Notes under the pieces: generated by a model
Seen by the model: only the letters and a program-made list of their open reading frames with translations
What the model was told of the DNA's origin: nothing
The model's database searches: none
Origin: Erwinia sp. ErVv1
Lineage (GTDB): Bacteria; Pseudomonadota; Gammaproteobacteria; Enterobacterales; Enterobacteriaceae
Length of the DNA: 63,078 nt
NCBI RefSeq assembly: GCF_900068895.1
Contig: NZ_CDPK01000004.1
Coordinates: 298,609-361,686 of the forward strand
Direction: 5' to 3'
Translations under genes and position numbers: made by a program
Shown: positions 37,873 through 48,199 of the stretch, piece after piece
Layout of the letters: each line of letters begins with the position of its first letter
How positions within the stretch are numbered: position 1 is the first letter of the stretch

Positions 37873-38745
37873 CGCCAGCGGCGCAGTGCTGAGAACGATG
37901 CCGGCAAAAAGCAGCAGGCCCACGTAGTTATTATTCAGAAAGGCCTGAAAGCATGCCTTTCTCTCCCGGTCGACAATCAGCTTTTGCTGGTAGATAAACA
38001 GCGCGCCCGCCAGCAGAACAGAGAGGTAAAACAGGCTACCCAGCTGCAGCATCCAGCCGGTAATGACCATCAGCACCAGCGTGGCCAGCTGTAGCAGCCC
38101 GATAATCAGTCGGTCAAAGCGACCAAACAGGATTGCCGTAGACTTCACGCCGATTTTCAGATCGTCGTCGCGGTCAACCATCGCATACTGCGTATCGTAG
38201 GCCACCGTCCAGCAAACGTTCGCCAGAAACACCAGCCAGCAGGCTGGCGGCACCGTTTCGCTCACCGCAGCCCAGCCCATGGGAATGGCCCAGCCAAACG
38301 CAGCGCCCAGCACCACCTGCGGCAGATGCGTGTAGCGCTTCATAAACGGATAGACCCAGGCCAGTGCCAGGCCGCCCAGTGAGAGCCAGATGGTCATGGT
38401 ATTCATCGTCAGCACCAGACAAAACGACACCAGTACCAGTCCGGCAAACAGCAGTTTCGCCTCCCTGGAGGTGACTGCGCCGCTGGGGAGCGGTCGCCCC
38501 TCGGTACGCTTAACGTGGCCGTCAATTTTGCGGTCGGCAAAATCGTTTACCACACAGCCCGCCGCACGCATAAAAAATACGCCCAGCACAAAGACCAGCA
38601 GCACCTTCAGCGGGGGCAGGCTCATGCCCGCCAGCCACAGCGCCCACAGCGTTGGCCACAGCAACAGCAGCGACCCGATGGGCTTATCAATACGCATCAG
38701 TCGGCTGTAGGCCTGGAGTTTACCCGCGGGGAACGTTCTCTCCAT
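37864..38745 (-). CDS. ubiA: 4-hydroxybenzoate octaprenyltransferase
   Basis: This 293-residue polytopic inner-membrane prenyltransferase attaches the polyprenyl tail to 4-hydroxybenzoate in ubiquinone synthesis. The two Asp-rich diphosphate-binding motifs are present: [20 protein letters not shown] (residues ~68-87) and [20 protein letters not shown] (~185-204). It starts one base after the ubiC stop, so the two form a ubiC-ubiA operon. Confidence 0.96.
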   Translation of the reverse strand: MERTFPAGKLQAYSRLMRIDKPIGSLLLLWPTLWALWLAGMSLPPLKVLLVFVLGVFFMRAAGCVVNDFADRKIDGHVKRTEGRPLPSGAVTSREAKLLFAGLVLVSFCLVLTMNTMTIWLSLGGLALAWVYPFMKRYTHLPQVVLGAAFGWAIPMGWAAVSETVPPACWLVFLANVCWTVAYDTQYAMVDRDDDLKIGVKSTAILFGRFDRLIIGLLQLATLVLMVITGWMLQLGSLFYLSVLLAGALFIYQQKLIVDRERKACFQAFLNNNYVGLLLFAGIVLSTAPLAGG

Positions 38746-38746
38746 G

Positions 38747-39274
38747 CTACAGGCTCCTGTCCATTGGGTGGGATGAGTAAAGGGGGGCAGCGGGTAGAAA
38801 CAGCTCGGTCAGCAGCAGCGGCTTGTCGGAGAGGCGCAGGCGTGAGCGACGCCCCCACAGCCCATCAACCTGCCCTGGCTCAATAAAGTCACGCGTCAGC
38901 GTGGAAGAGGCAAACAGGTAGCGTCCCAGCGGGCGCGTACCCAGCTGCTGTAACATCTGCTCCGGGCCATTCAGCGTTGACGCTGGTACCAGGGTACGGC
39001 CAGCCAGCCAGGGTACGCCGTCGCCGCATAGCAGGATCTCACGCAGCCAGTAGCGGGTCTCTGCGGGCAGCAGGGCGACCTCGTCGCCCGCCTCCCCGGC
39101 GCGAATAAACCCTTCCTGCTGGACCTCCACGGTCACCTGGCTGCAGTGCCGCTCCAGGCGCCGGGTCATTGAGTCTTCTTCCATCAGCCAGTCAAGCAGA
39201 GGGGGCGTGAGCAGCGACGAAGTCACAGGCAGCCATGCCATGGCGCGCAGTTGTGCCAGCGCGTTATCAGCCAT
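38747..39274 (-). CDS. ubiC: Chorismate--pyruvate lyase
   Basis: This 175-residue cytosolic enzyme converts chorismate to 4-hydroxybenzoate, the substrate of UbiA. Landmarks include [20 protein letters not shown] (residues 19-38), the active-site Arg in [20 protein letters not shown] (~74-93), and the product-site segment [11 protein letters not shown] with the C-terminal [10 protein letters not shown] containing the conserved Glu. It is somewhat longer than E. coli UbiC (165 residues). Confidence 0.94.
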   Translation of the reverse strand: MADNALAQLRAMAWLPVTSSLLTPPLLDWLMEEDSMTRRLERHCSQVTVEVQQEGFIRAGEAGDEVALLPAETRYWLREILLCGDGVPWLAGRTLVPASTLNGPEQMLQQLGTRPLGRYLFASSTLTRDFIEPGQVDGLWGRRSRLRLSDKPLLLTELFLPAAPLYSSHPMDRSL

Positions 39275-39365
39275 ACGGCGTCCTCGGATAAAAATTTCGG
39301 TGCCATAGTGTAGCGCAGTCGCCGATCGGGTACACCGCTGCGGGTGCCATTATCGGAAATTTTGA

Positions 39366-39764
39366 CTACTCACGCTTCAGACGATTGCTGTTCGCCAGCC
39401 ACAGGGTGATCACCAGGATCAGGATCGCCACGGCGTAGGCCAGCGTGTCTAACGGGTTTTCATGGTCGACAATAATCAGCCGGATAATGGCGGTAATGCC
39501 GATATAGACGAAGTAGCGCAGCGGGAAGTGGTAGCCGGACTGGAAATACTTCACGATAAGCGCGATAAACTCGAAATAGAGGAAATAGATAACAATGCCG
39601 TCGATCAGCAGATAGGAGGAGGTCTGCTCCCCGGTATTCAGTAGCACATTGGCCAGATGAAACGTTTCCCTGCCTAAAAAAACCACCAGAATACAGGCCA
39701 GCATAATCAGGCCAATATTCAGCACCATCTGTAAAATCCAGGCAATACGCGAAGCGGTAATCAT
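39366..39764 (-). CDS. psiE: Phosphate-starvation-inducible protein PsiE
   Basis: This 132-residue protein has four membrane helices and the PsiE signatures [20 protein letters not shown] and [20 protein letters not shown]. The function is unknown; in E. coli it is induced by phosphate starvation (PhoB) and repressed by cAMP-CRP. In E. coli it lies next to yjbH, as here. Confidence 0.93.
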   Translation of the reverse strand: MITASRIAWILQMVLNIGLIMLACILVVFLGRETFHLANVLLNTGEQTSSYLLIDGIVIYFLYFEFIALIVKYFQSGYHFPLRYFVYIGITAIIRLIIVDHENPLDTLAYAVAILILVITLWLANSNRLKRE

Positions 39765-39853
39765 GCAAACTTCCTCAAAAAAACACGTTATTCGTCAGGA
39801 AAGTCCTGGCACGGATAATATGCTTTAGTGTGATGAAGTTCACAAGTTTAGTT

Positions 39854-39879
39854 GCAGGCCGCGTAGGGACGCGGCCTGC
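39854..39879 (-). terminator. Terminator hairpin after yjbH
   Basis: GCAGGCCGCGT (39854-39864) and ACGCGGCCTGC (39869-39879) make a perfect 11-bp stem with an AGGG loop right after the yjbH stop. No T-run follows on the minus strand (AACTAAACTT), so termination strength is uncertain. Confidence 0.65.
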
Positions 39880-39885
39880 GGCAGG

Positions 39886-41982
39886 TTAGCGGAAATCGAT
39901 ATCGCGATCGGAGGTCATATCATAAAGCTGGTATTTACGACCGAGCATCTGGCCACCGTCGCGCGTCAGCGGCGTCCAGTTAACCTGAGCGCGTCCTCGC
40001 GTTGGTGAGGCGGTAAACAGATCCATCGGAATCGAGATGTAGAAGCCTTTGGTGAAGTCCCCTTCGCCGTAATCTTCCGCCGACACGTTGGTTTTGGTGG
40101 CGTAAGCGCCGACTATCACACCGCTGTCAAACTGACGTGAGACATCGATCGTCGCGCCTTTATCCTCGGCCAGATACTGCCCGACGCTCGCCTTCACCAA
40201 CACCTGATTGTTGAAGAAAGAGGGACGCCAGTAGGCGGTCAGATTACCGGTTTTTGCGTGGTAGCTGGTAAACTGCATCATGTTGTCCCAGTCACGCTGC
40301 TTAACGTAGTTGGCATCAATACCAAACGCCCAGTCAGAGTCCAGCGGACGGTAGAGCACTTCGCCCCCCACGCCGCCGTACATCGTTTCCAGATAGCCGC
40401 CATACATCTGCCCGTAGAAGCCATTCCCCAGGGCGTGCATGTAGTTAGCCTGTAGGTTATTCACATAGACGTTATTTTCGACGTAATCACGAATATGGGT
40501 ACGCACGCGCGGCAGCGTGGAGTCGGTCGGTGCGCCGTTGTAGTTAAATTTGTCATAGTTATTCGCCAGGTTGGCAAATACGCTGCCGTCCAGCAGCAGG
40601 TGGTCGGTGAGCCAGTAGTTGGCATTGGCCATCACCCCAACCTGATAGAGGTAGAAGCTCTCCGGGCCGCCGACCGACTGATTCAGTACCGGCGCCAGAC
40701 TGTAGTCCAGCCGGTCTGCATCAATATGGTAGCCCTGCTCGGTATGGCCCGGATCGACCGGCTCCACCCGCTGCTGATCGAGGGTTTTCTCTTTACCCAG
40801 CGGATAGCCTTCCAGCTGCTGGCGCAGGCTGTCAACGCGGGTTACGGTGGTCACCTGCGGCATATTGCTACGGGTTTCCGTCACGTTCAGCGTATCAACG
40901 TTGGCAGGCAGGTTGTTCATCATGATCACGTTGGCGCGATCGACCCCTTCCTGCGTGTTGCGGTACTTACTCTGCTGGCCGGTGGCATACAGGGTATTGC
41001 CCTTCACCTGTAAATTCGGACCGTTCAGCCCGGCATTATATTTCAGATCCGTCAGCTGGCTGGCGACGACGGTTGGCTCCAGGAACCTGCCCTGCGGCTG
41101 AGGCTTATAAGCCGGTTTCGGCACGTCAGCGGCGGCAGAATGCAGATCGTTAAAGTTGGTGCGCAGCGTGAATCCGGCCATAAAGGTGTTGCCGCGCTCG
41201 TAGCTGACGTTGACATCGGCCCAGTCGCTGAGGCGATAGATTGCGCCCACGTTAACTTTACTTTTCTGCTCCAGGCGGCCCGCAAAATCATCCTGATAAT
41301 CGTTGCCTTCGTACTCTGCTTTAAGGCGCAGCGGCTGCCACGGCGTCTGATACTCCACGCCGCCAAAGATCGCGGCCGGACCTTTAAACAGGTCCTTACC
41401 GTTAACCGATCCTGCCGTGCCGTTGCCGTTCGAGCGATTACAGAAACTGCTGTCGGCCTGGCAGAACGGATTTTTTACCGTGCCGCTGTTGCCAAGGTAG
41501 CCGGTGCCCATCCCCAGGGTGAAGTCGAACGGTCCCCAGGCCTTGGTCGCCACGACATATTCGCTGTCGAACAGGCCGGTACCGCCCAGGTCACGCGCCC
41601 CGACTGAGACTTCCGGCAGCCAGTAGCCCTCCTGCCACAGCCGCGCTTTAAGATCGAACGCCTTATCTTTATAGCTCTGATTGCCACTGAAGCTGTCCAC
41701 GGCGCTGTAGCGGCGGGTTTTTACGTCGGTATAGCGGATGGTGGCTTCCAGCCACGGAAACAGCTGCACCGATGAAGAATAGAAGCGGTACTGGTCGTTA
41801 TAGCGGTAGTTGAGGCTAAATTCGCCATCTTTTGCCATACGCGCGGTCGGCACCTGCATCAGGCCAACCCCGCCGAAGTCAGACTGCGATGGCCCAACCG
41901 GATCGGCAAAGGTCGCGGCCTGCGCCTGGCAGGCACAGGCAACGGAGACAGCCAGCAGGCTGAGAAGACAGGTTTTTTTCAT
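39886..41982 (-). CDS. yjbH: YjbH, outer-membrane component of the Yjb exopolysaccharide system
   Basis: This 698-residue exported protein has a signal peptide ([20 protein letters not shown]) and a long beta-rich body with tandem barrel-like strands, including [20 protein letters not shown] near residue 35 and an aromatic C-terminus. YjbH-type proteins (DUF940) form paired outer-membrane barrels thought to export polysaccharide. It overlaps yjbG by one base (TGATG). It is the last gene of yjbEFGH, an Rcs-regulated operon tied to extracellular polysaccharide and biofilm; plant pathogens of this group depend on such polymers. Confidence 0.94.
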   Translation of the reverse strand: MKKTCLLSLLAVSVACACQAQAATFADPVGPSQSDFGGVGLMQVPTARMAKDGEFSLNYRYNDQYRFYSSSVQLFPWLEATIRYTDVKTRRYSAVDSFSGNQSYKDKAFDLKARLWQEGYWLPEVSVGARDLGGTGLFDSEYVVATKAWGPFDFTLGMGTGYLGNSGTVKNPFCQADSSFCNRSNGNGTAGSVNGKDLFKGPAAIFGGVEYQTPWQPLRLKAEYEGNDYQDDFAGRLEQKSKVNVGAIYRLSDWADVNVSYERGNTFMAGFTLRTNFNDLHSAAADVPKPAYKPQPQGRFLEPTVVASQLTDLKYNAGLNGPNLQVKGNTLYATGQQSKYRNTQEGVDRANVIMMNNLPANVDTLNVTETRSNMPQVTTVTRVDSLRQQLEGYPLGKEKTLDQQRVEPVDPGHTEQGYHIDADRLDYSLAPVLNQSVGGPESFYLYQVGVMANANYWLTDHLLLDGSVFANLANNYDKFNYNGAPTDSTLPRVRTHIRDYVENNVYVNNLQANYMHALGNGFYGQMYGGYLETMYGGVGGEVLYRPLDSDWAFGIDANYVKQRDWDNMMQFTSYHAKTGNLTAYWRPSFFNNQVLVKASVGQYLAEDKGATIDVSRQFDSGVIVGAYATKTNVSAEDYGEGDFTKGFYISIPMDLFTASPTRGRAQVNWTPLTRDGGQMLGRKYQLYDMTSDRDIDFR

Positions 41983-42737
41983 CAGTCAGGGATCCGGTGC
42001 GTCAGTACAGAAACAATCTGCTGGTTGAGATCGTCATAATCGCCGGGCAGCGACCATGAGGAGAAGCCAACGTAAATAGTGCTACCCGCTTCGGGTTCAG
42101 CGTGACGCCGGTTCCAGTAGGCGACTGGCACCTCCGTTACCCTGCCCTCGGGTGAAATCAGCACGGCGGTATTACGTTCGGCACCGGAAAGGCGGTCGTG
42201 CGCATTAAGGTAGTCAACCACGCTGCGGCCAGGCTGCCATGAGGTTTTGCCGCTGTCGGTGATAAGCCCCGCAAGGGTCAGCGTGACAGGTTTGTGCAGC
42301 GTATAGACGCTGTAGTCACCCTCAAGACGGCGATTCTCCGCCGGGCGCATACGCACCCAGTCAGGATCGAGGTTAACAATCTGCCGCCCGGTGACCCTCA
42401 CCGCCGCAATCTGCTGGCGCAGGTTATCGACCACTGCCGCCTTGTCGCCGTCATCATCCGCACGCAGCCGGGCGCTCCAGCCCTGCAGGCGCGCCAGCAG
42501 CTGTTGCTGCTGCTGAATGGCCGCCGCCGTTGCCAGCTTTTCAGCGATCACCGTCCCGGGCCACCAGGTTTTTCCCATCAGCGCCGGGCTGGAAACCAGC
42601 TGCGCGAGGTTTTGTGCATGGTCAACAGTGGAAGTTTGCGTCTGGCCGGGGGAGTACACCGTAACCTGACTTTCTGCATAAGCACTTAGCGAGACGCCAA
42701 GTGAGATCCCTGCGAGGAGTAGCGTTATTTTTTTCAT
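41982..42737 (-). CDS. yjbG: YjbG, periplasmic Yjb operon protein
   Basis: This 251-residue protein has a signal peptide ([20 protein letters not shown]) followed by the capsule-biosynthesis GfcC-like domain: [20 protein letters not shown] and the end part [20 protein letters not shown]. GfcC homologues are soluble periplasmic proteins of group 4 capsule systems. It overlaps yjbF by four bases (ATGA) and yjbH by one, so translation is coupled. Confidence 0.92.
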   Translation of the reverse strand: MKKITLLLAGISLGVSLSAYAESQVTVYSPGQTQTSTVDHAQNLAQLVSSPALMGKTWWPGTVIAEKLATAAAIQQQQQLLARLQGWSARLRADDDGDKAAVVDNLRQQIAAVRVTGRQIVNLDPDWVRMRPAENRRLEGDYSVYTLHKPVTLTLAGLITDSGKTSWQPGRSVVDYLNAHDRLSGAERNTAVLISPEGRVTEVPVAYWNRRHAEPEAGSTIYVGFSSWSLPGDYDDLNQQIVSVLTHRIPD

Positions 42738-43381
42738 GATTTCGCGGGCTTCAGGATTGTGGTTTCAACGAGGAAGTCATCGCCGGTGGGCTTCTGCTGT
42801 GTCTGACGAACCTGTCCGGTGGTGGTGTCGATCCAGAAGGTGTTGGTCCATGCGCTGCCGTCTGCGGCGATGGAGACCTTCTCCTGCCATACCCGGCAGG
42901 CCACGCGGCGACCGGCGATATCAAGTACCCGATCGTTCAGGCGGCTGAAGTGGGAAACGGCCGTCCCGGCACGGAATTTACCGCTCTCTGTCCAGCTTAT
43001 CAGGCGCGTCCAGCTTGCTCCCTCGGTCAGATGCAGCGGATCGGCCAGCGGATCCTGCTGGAGGTTTGTCACCTCAGTCAGGTTGTCTCTCAGCCCCAGC
43101 GTTTTGACCACGCGGCCGTGCTGCGTGACCACCATTGAGCGGTCGCGGGTGATCCATTTTTGCTGGCCGTTTTCGTCAAAGCCCAGCACCACAAAGATGC
43201 GCTGCCCGCCGTCGACGCGCAGATACATGCTGGCATAGGGAAGGCTTTCAACCTGTTCATCGGAGACCTGAACATCATCCGGACCAAGCAGGGCGAGTTT
43301 AACCGTCTCTCCCAGCCCTTTTTGCGTTTGGGTACAGGCCTGGAGAAACAGGCACAGAAACAACAGTGGTATGTAGCGCAA
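42734..43381 (-). CDS. yjbF: YjbF, lipoprotein of the Yjb operon
   Basis: This 215-residue lipoprotein has the short signal MRYIPLLFLCLFLQAC (lipobox LQAC) and the GfcB-like body: KLALLGPDDVQVSDEQVESL, SMYLRVDGGQRIFVVLGFDE, WTNTFWIDTTTGQVRQTQQK. I place the start at the TTG at 43381: it gives the E. coli-like signal peptide and has AGGGA about nine bases before it. The longer frame from 43426 would begin inside a terminator-like hairpin and put 15 polar residues ahead of the signal. Confidence 0.9.
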   Translation of the reverse strand: MRYIPLLFLCLFLQACTQTQKGLGETVKLALLGPDDVQVSDEQVESLPYASMYLRVDGGQRIFVVLGFDENGQQKWITRDRSMVVTQHGRVVKTLGLRDNLTEVTNLQQDPLADPLHLTEGASWTRLISWTESGKFRAGTAVSHFSRLNDRVLDIAGRRVACRVWQEKVSIAADGSAWTNTFWIDTTTGQVRQTQQKPTGDDFLVETTILKPAKS

Positions 43382-43415
43382 CGGTGTGAGTCCCTGAAAA
43401 GTCTGACAATGTCGA

Positions 43416-43440
43416 AAAATAACCACACGGGCGTGTGGTT
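43416..43440 (-). terminator. Terminator/attenuator between yjbE and yjbF
   Basis: AACCACAC (43421-43428) and GTGTGGTT (43433-43440) form an 8-bp stem; on the minus strand ATTTTT follows. It lies in the 77-base gap between yjbE and yjbF and should allow more yjbE than yjbFGH transcript. Confidence 0.8.
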
Positions 43441-43458
43441 ATGATTAATTTTGAGTAC

Positions 43459-43707
43459 TTAACGCGTGGTGCTTGTGGTTGTGGTGGTCGTGGTACCCGT
43501 ATTGGAACCATTACCGCCACTACTCGCCGCCAGCGCAACGCCGACCAGTGCGCCAAGCGCACCCACACCTACTGCGGTCGCGGTTCCCGTGGAAAGCGTT
43601 CCCGCGGTCGCACCGGCTGCGGTGCCGGTCTCTTCTGGTGCAGCAAACGCAGCAGAAGCACCCGCTAAGTACACTATGGCTGCAGCAGCACATAAGACTT
43701 TTTTCAT
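43459..43707 (-). CDS. yjbE: YjbE, small exported Gly/Thr-rich protein
   Basis: This 82-residue protein has a signal peptide (MKKVLCAAAAIVYLAGASAA, ending FAAP), a Gly/Ala-rich hydrophobic segment (TATAVGVGALGALVGVALAA) and a low-complexity tail of Asn, Gly, Ser and repeated Thr (about 65-82). It is the first gene of the Yjb operon; the role of YjbE is unknown. The ATG at 43707 with AAGGGAA before it is preferred to the upstream in-frame ATG at 43722. Confidence 0.9.
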   Translation of the reverse strand: MKKVLCAAAAIVYLAGASAAFAAPEETGTAAGATAGTLSTGTATAVGVGALGALVGVALAASSGGNGSNTGTTTTTTTSTTR

Positions 43708-44107
43708 AGCATTTCCCTTCATTGAATGAATGGATATCGCCTGAAGAGTTTCAGGCGCGTTCAGTATAAGGCAATAAATTACCAGAAATCATGAAGCGCC
43801 CCTGGCTGGCAAGGGGGAGTCTTCGCGCGCGGAAAATCGAGATTATTCAGCTTAATATGGTGATGTTTATCGAAATGATGCGATATATTGAAATTTATGA
43901 CTGAATTAATGGCTTTAATTAGTACCATTCGCCATTAATGACTTTTTCAGGGGAAGCTATCGCTTAACGGGCTTTGTGAGGAGGGGTAAAGCTTAATAAT
44001 AGTTATTTTTCAACGAATTAGATATTAACTTTGCGCCAGATCGCAGAAATCCCGGCACAAACGTTTCAGAATTATCCTGCCAGAAAACACCCTTTATGGG
44101 TCAGTTT

Positions 44108-44121
44108 TAAGAATATCCTCA
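44108..44121. promoter_or_regulatory. Candidate RcsB-type box upstream of yjbE
   Basis: TAAGAATATCCTCA resembles the RcsAB/RcsB box (TAAGAATAATCCTA-like). The yjb operon is an Rcs target in E. coli, but this site is about 400 bases from yjbE, so its use is uncertain. Confidence 0.35.
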
Positions 44122-44318
44122 TCCTCGTGCAGGCGACTTGAGTAAATATTGGGGGTAATTATGCGCGGCATAAGGCTTTTCCTAACGCCGGTGAGTGATT
44201 TAGCGGGCGGGATGGGCTAATACGGATCTGTCAACCAGGACCACCGCAGAATATGCTGGCGCTGATGCTATAAAGGGGTGCAGCCACAGACCTCGGTGCA
44301 AACCGCATGGCGCGACCG

Positions 44319-44446
44319 CTGTAGACCTGATAACAGAGCCGGAAGCGGATCCTCCCCGGCCCTGTAGACCTGATAACAGAGCCGAAAGCGGATCCTCCCC
44401 GGCCCTGTAGACCTGATAGCAGAGCCGGAAGCGGATCCCCCCGGCC
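44319..44446. repeat. Three tandem 43-bp repeats downstream of pgi
   Basis: Units begin at 44319, 44362 and 44405 (43, 43 and 42 bp), each starting CTGTAGACCTGATA and ending in CCCCGGCC; they differ at one to three positions. Each unit contains a GC-rich, potentially folding segment. The array starts about 40 bases past the pgi stop on the minus strand and is not part of any coding frame I can see. Confidence 0.9.
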
Positions 44447-44484
44447 CTTTAAACCCGCTTAGCGCGCTGCGCGAGCGAGGTTAA

Positions 44485-46134
44485 TTAACCGCGCCAGTTT
44501 TTATAGCGGTTAATCAGCCCGTTAGTGGAGCTGTCGTGGCTGCTGATCTGCTCGCTGCCGGAAAGCTCGGGCAGAATACGGTTAGCCAGCTGTTTACCCA
44601 GCTCAACGCCCCACTGATCGAAAGTGAAGATGTTAAGGATTGCGCCCTGGGTGAAGATTTTGTGCTCATAGAGCGCAATCAGCGCGCCCAGGCTGAACGG
44701 GGTGATATCGCGCAGCAGAATGGAGTTGGTGGGGCGGTTACCTTCAAATACCTTGAATGGCACCACGTGTTCAACTTCGCTGGCCGATTTGCCCGCATCG
44801 GTAAACTCTTTCTCCACCACCTCGCGCGACTTCCCAAATGCCAGCGCTTCGGTCTGCGCAAAGAAGTTTGACAGCAGCTTGGCGTGGTGATCGCCCAGCT
44901 TGTTATGCGTCACGGCCGGGGCAATAAAGTCACAGGGGACCATCTTGGTGCCCTGGTGAATCAGCTGATAAAACGCGTGCTGGCCGTTAGTACCCGGCTC
45001 ACCCCAGATAATAGGGCCAGTTTCATAGGTAACCGGCGTACCGTTGCGATCAACGTACTTGCCGTTGGACTCCATATTGCCCTGCTGGAAGTAGGCCGCA
45101 AAGCGGTGCATATACTGATCGTAAGGCAGAATCGCTTCGGTTTCGGCGCCGAAGAAATTGTTATACCAGATACCGATCAGCGCCAGGATCACCGGCAGGT
45201 TCTTCTCGGCTGGCGTGGTGGAGAAATGCCTGTCCATCGCGTGTGCGCCGCTGAGCAGTTTCTCAAAATTATCAAAGCCCACCGACAGAATGATTGACAG
45301 GCCAATCGCTGACCACAGCGAGTAGCGTCCGCCGACCCAGTCCCAGAACTCGAACATATTGGCGGTATCAATACCGAATTCGCCCACCGCTTTAGCGTTA
45401 GTAGAGAGCGCGGCAAAGTGCTTCGCAACGTGCTTCTCATCGCCCGCAGTTTTCAAAAACCAGTCGCGCGCGCTGTGGGCGTTGGTCATGGTTTCCTGGG
45501 TGGTGAATGTTTTTGACGCCACCAGGAACAGCGTGGTTTCCGGGCTGAGATCCTTGACCGTTTCGGCAATATGCGTGCCATCAACGTTGGAGACGAAATG
45601 CATATTCAGGTGGTTTTTATACGGGCGTAGCGCCTCGGTGACCATAAACGGACCGAGATCGGAGCCGCCGATACCGATATTCACCACGTCGGTGATCGCT
45701 TTGCCGGTATAGCCTTTCCACTCACCGCTGATGATGCGCTCAGAGAATGACTTCATCTTCTCCAGCACCGCATTCACTTCCGGCATCACATCTTTGCCGT
45801 CAACCACAATCGGGGTATTGCTGCGGTTACGCAACGCCACGTGCAGTACCGCCCGGTCTTCGGTGCGGTTGATCTTCTCACCGGAGAACATCGATTTAAT
45901 GGCGTCCTGCAGGTCGGTCTCTTTTGCCAGCGCCTGGAGCTTCTCAAGCGTTTCGGTAGTAATGCGGTTTTTCGAGAAATCCACCAGCATCTGATCGTCA
46001 AAAGTGGCAGAAAATTTGGCAAAGCGGTCGCCATCTTTGGCAAACAGGTCCGCGATGCTGATATCTTTCATTTCTTCATAATGCTGCTGCAGAGCCTGCC
46101 AGGCAGCGGTTTGTGTCGGATTGATATTTTTCAT
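44485..46134 (-). CDS. pgi: Glucose-6-phosphate isomerase
   Basis: This 549-residue enzyme interconverts glucose-6-phosphate and fructose-6-phosphate. It shows the family signatures [20 protein letters not shown], the sugar-binding region [29 protein letters not shown], and the C-terminal [20 protein letters not shown]. Length is identical to E. coli Pgi. Glucose-6-phosphate is also a precursor for exopolysaccharide sugars made by this group, and the Yjb operon is adjacent. Confidence 0.98.
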   Translation of the reverse strand: MKNINPTQTAAWQALQQHYEEMKDISIADLFAKDGDRFAKFSATFDDQMLVDFSKNRITTETLEKLQALAKETDLQDAIKSMFSGEKINRTEDRAVLHVALRNRSNTPIVVDGKDVMPEVNAVLEKMKSFSERIISGEWKGYTGKAITDVVNIGIGGSDLGPFMVTEALRPYKNHLNMHFVSNVDGTHIAETVKDLSPETTLFLVASKTFTTQETMTNAHSARDWFLKTAGDEKHVAKHFAALSTNAKAVGEFGIDTANMFEFWDWVGGRYSLWSAIGLSIILSVGFDNFEKLLSGAHAMDRHFSTTPAEKNLPVILALIGIWYNNFFGAETEAILPYDQYMHRFAAYFQQGNMESNGKYVDRNGTPVTYETGPIIWGEPGTNGQHAFYQLIHQGTKMVPCDFIAPAVTHNKLGDHHAKLLSNFFAQTEALAFGKSREVVEKEFTDAGKSASEVEHVVPFKVFEGNRPTNSILLRDITPFSLGALIALYEHKIFTQGAILNIFTFDQWGVELGKQLANRILPELSGSEQISSHDSSTNGLINRYKNWRG

Positions 46135-46352
46135 AGCAACACACTCTTTTTATTTAAGAACCGTAAATCAGACCGGACGCCATGTTAGCGGAAGCGTCTT
46201 CTGCAACACCTCTTTTGCTGCAACAGGCTAAAACTATCAGGGGCAGGATTTTCCCACCCTTTTGTCCGGGGTTATTTATAATTCATGCGACGGGGATTAA
46301 CGCCGTTCAGCTTTTCAGTATGACTATTCTTACCGTCGAAAGGAAAAATTTT

Positions 46353-48158
46353 ATGGAGTTATCCGCCCCACTGCTGTTGGTTATCATCGGACTAAGTTCA
46401 CTGGTAGCCCAGTGGGTAGCCTGGCTGCTGCGATTGCCTGCCATTCTGCCCCTGCTCATTTTCGGCATTGTCCTGGGGCCTTTTTGCCACGTTTTGCAGC
46501 CGGATGCGCTGTTTGGCAGCCTGCTCTTCCCCTTAGTCTCACTTTCTGTGGCCATCATCCTCTTTGAAGGCGCGCTGACTCTGCGCTTTGATGAAATTGA
46601 CGGCCTCGGCAGCGTGGTACGTAATCTGGTTAGCATTGGCATGCTGCTCACCTTCCTGGTCATTAGCGTGGCCTGCTGGGGGCTGCTGAACTTCCCCCCG
46701 GAGCTGGCAGCGCTGGTCGGTGCGGTTACCGTGGTGACCGGCCCGACGGTGATTGCGCCCCTGATGCGCGTAGTGCGGCCTAATAAAGCCATCAATCAGA
46801 TCCTGCGCTGGGAAGGCATTCTTATCGATCCCATTGGCGCTATTTTTACCCTGATGGTGTTTGAATTCATTGTCCTGCGTCAGAAAGCTGAATCCTTAAC
46901 GCATCTGTTCTGGACGCTGGGCTTTACCGCCGCCGTCGGCCTGATTGCCGGGGCGCTCTTTGGCTGGCTGCTGGGCATCGCGCTGAAGCGCGTCTGGCTG
47001 CCGGGATACCTGCAAAACTTTGCGGTGCTGGCCGTGATGCTGACCGCCTTTGGCCTCTCCAACGCCATTGCAGATGAGTCCGGGCTGCTGACGGTGACGG
47101 TGATGGGCGTCTGGCTGGCCAATATGCGCGATGTCGATCTCACGGACATTATCGCGTTCAAAGAGGAGCTGTCGGCGCTGCTGATCTCCGCGCTGTTCAT
47201 TATTCTGGCCGCCCGGCTGGACGTCAGCGCGCTGGTGGCGATGGGCTGGCCGCTGATTGGCCTGCTGCTGGTGGTGCAGTTTATCGCCCGCCCGCTCTGT
47301 ATTGCCGCCTCGACCCTGGGGTCAAGCCTGCACTGGCGTGAAAAGCTGATGCTCAGCTGGATCTCACCGCGCGGGATTGTTGCCGCTGCCGTGAGCTCGC
47401 TGTTTGCGCTGACGCTGGAAAAAATCGGCTATCAGGGCGCGGACAGGCTGGTGACGGTGGTTTTTGCGGTAATTATTGGCACCGTGGTGCTACAGAGCCT
47501 CACCAGCGCCGTACTGGCGCGGGTGCTGCGCGTCAGGCAGCGCGAGCCTCACGGCGTGCTGATTATCGGGGCGAACAGCGTGGCTCGTGCGCTGGCCCTG
47601 GCCCTCAAAAAGCTGGATATTCCGGTTCGGGTCACCGACAGCAGCTGGGAATACTATCGTCAGGCGCGCATGGAGGGGATCCCGGCGTGGTATGGCAACG
47701 CCTGGTCCGAGTATGCAGAAAACTTCCTCGACCTCAGCGACACCGCGCAGGTGCTGGCCCTGTCCCCTAATCGCCATCAGAACGCGCTGGCGGTCTATCA
47801 CTTCAGCCATATTTTTGGTGCCGATAAAGTGGCCGCCATTCGCTCGGGGGCCACGCTGAAGGGGCGACGGGACAGTGAAAGCCCGCGCTTCCGCCGGCAT
47901 GAAGTGTTGTTTGGCCCGCAGCAGACCTATGCCCGGCTGAGCAGCCTGCTGGCGAAGGGGGCGACGCTCAAAGCCACGCGGCTGAATGAAAACTTTGGCT
48001 GGCTGGAGTACCTGGAGAAAAACCAGGGGGTGATCCCGCTGTTTGTTTATAACGAGCAGGGAAAGCTGAGTGCGGTTAAGGGTGAACAGACGCCGCCGCT
48101 CCCCTGCACGCTGATTGCGCTGGTGCAAAATGAGATCCCCTCAACCGGCAGGGATTGA
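46353..48158 (+). CDS. CPA1-family cation/proton antiporter with C-terminal TrkA-N-type domain
   Basis: This 601-residue protein has about 12 membrane segments (residues 1-400), with CPA1/NhaP features such as VTVVTGPTVIAPLMRVVRP (residues ~127-145), RWEGILIDPIGAIFTLMVFE, and ISPRGIVAAAVSSLFAL, followed by a cytosolic Rossmann-like domain (GVLIIGANSVARALALALKK) and a further C-terminal ~140 residues. Such antiporters exchange K+ or Na+ for H+ under nucleotide control. The start is the ATG at 46353 with AGGA before it; the longer frame from 46182 reads through the pgi promoter region. It is divergent from pgi and is not present at this position in E. coli. Confidence 0.85.
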   Translation: MELSAPLLLVIIGLSSLVAQWVAWLLRLPAILPLLIFGIVLGPFCHVLQPDALFGSLLFPLVSLSVAIILFEGALTLRFDEIDGLGSVVRNLVSIGMLLTFLVISVACWGLLNFPPELAALVGAVTVVTGPTVIAPLMRVVRPNKAINQILRWEGILIDPIGAIFTLMVFEFIVLRQKAESLTHLFWTLGFTAAVGLIAGALFGWLLGIALKRVWLPGYLQNFAVLAVMLTAFGLSNAIADESGLLTVTVMGVWLANMRDVDLTDIIAFKEELSALLISALFIILAARLDVSALVAMGWPLIGLLLVVQFIARPLCIAASTLGSSLHWREKLMLSWISPRGIVAAAVSSLFALTLEKIGYQGADRLVTVVFAVIIGTVVLQSLTSAVLARVLRVRQREPHGVLIIGANSVARALALALKKLDIPVRVTDSSWEYYRQARMEGIPAWYGNAWSEYAENFLDLSDTAQVLALSPNRHQNALAVYHFSHIFGADKVAAIRSGATLKGRRDSESPRFRRHEVLFGPQQTYARLSSLLAKGATLKATRLNENFGWLEYLEKNQGVIPLFVYNEQGKLSAVKGEQTPPLPCTLIALVQNEIPSTGRD

Positions 48159-48199
48159 CAGCGAACGCATAACCCGATATTTGTAGTCGGCTACTTGCG

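Larger units (their letters stand above)
43708..44484. other. 777-bp intergenic region between yjbE and pgi
   Basis: No gene is seen. On the yjbE side is a long AT-rich leader with an RcsB-like site (44108-44121); on the pgi side are three tandem 43-bp repeats (44319-44446) and a short GC-rich stretch before the pgi stop. Confidence 0.5.
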
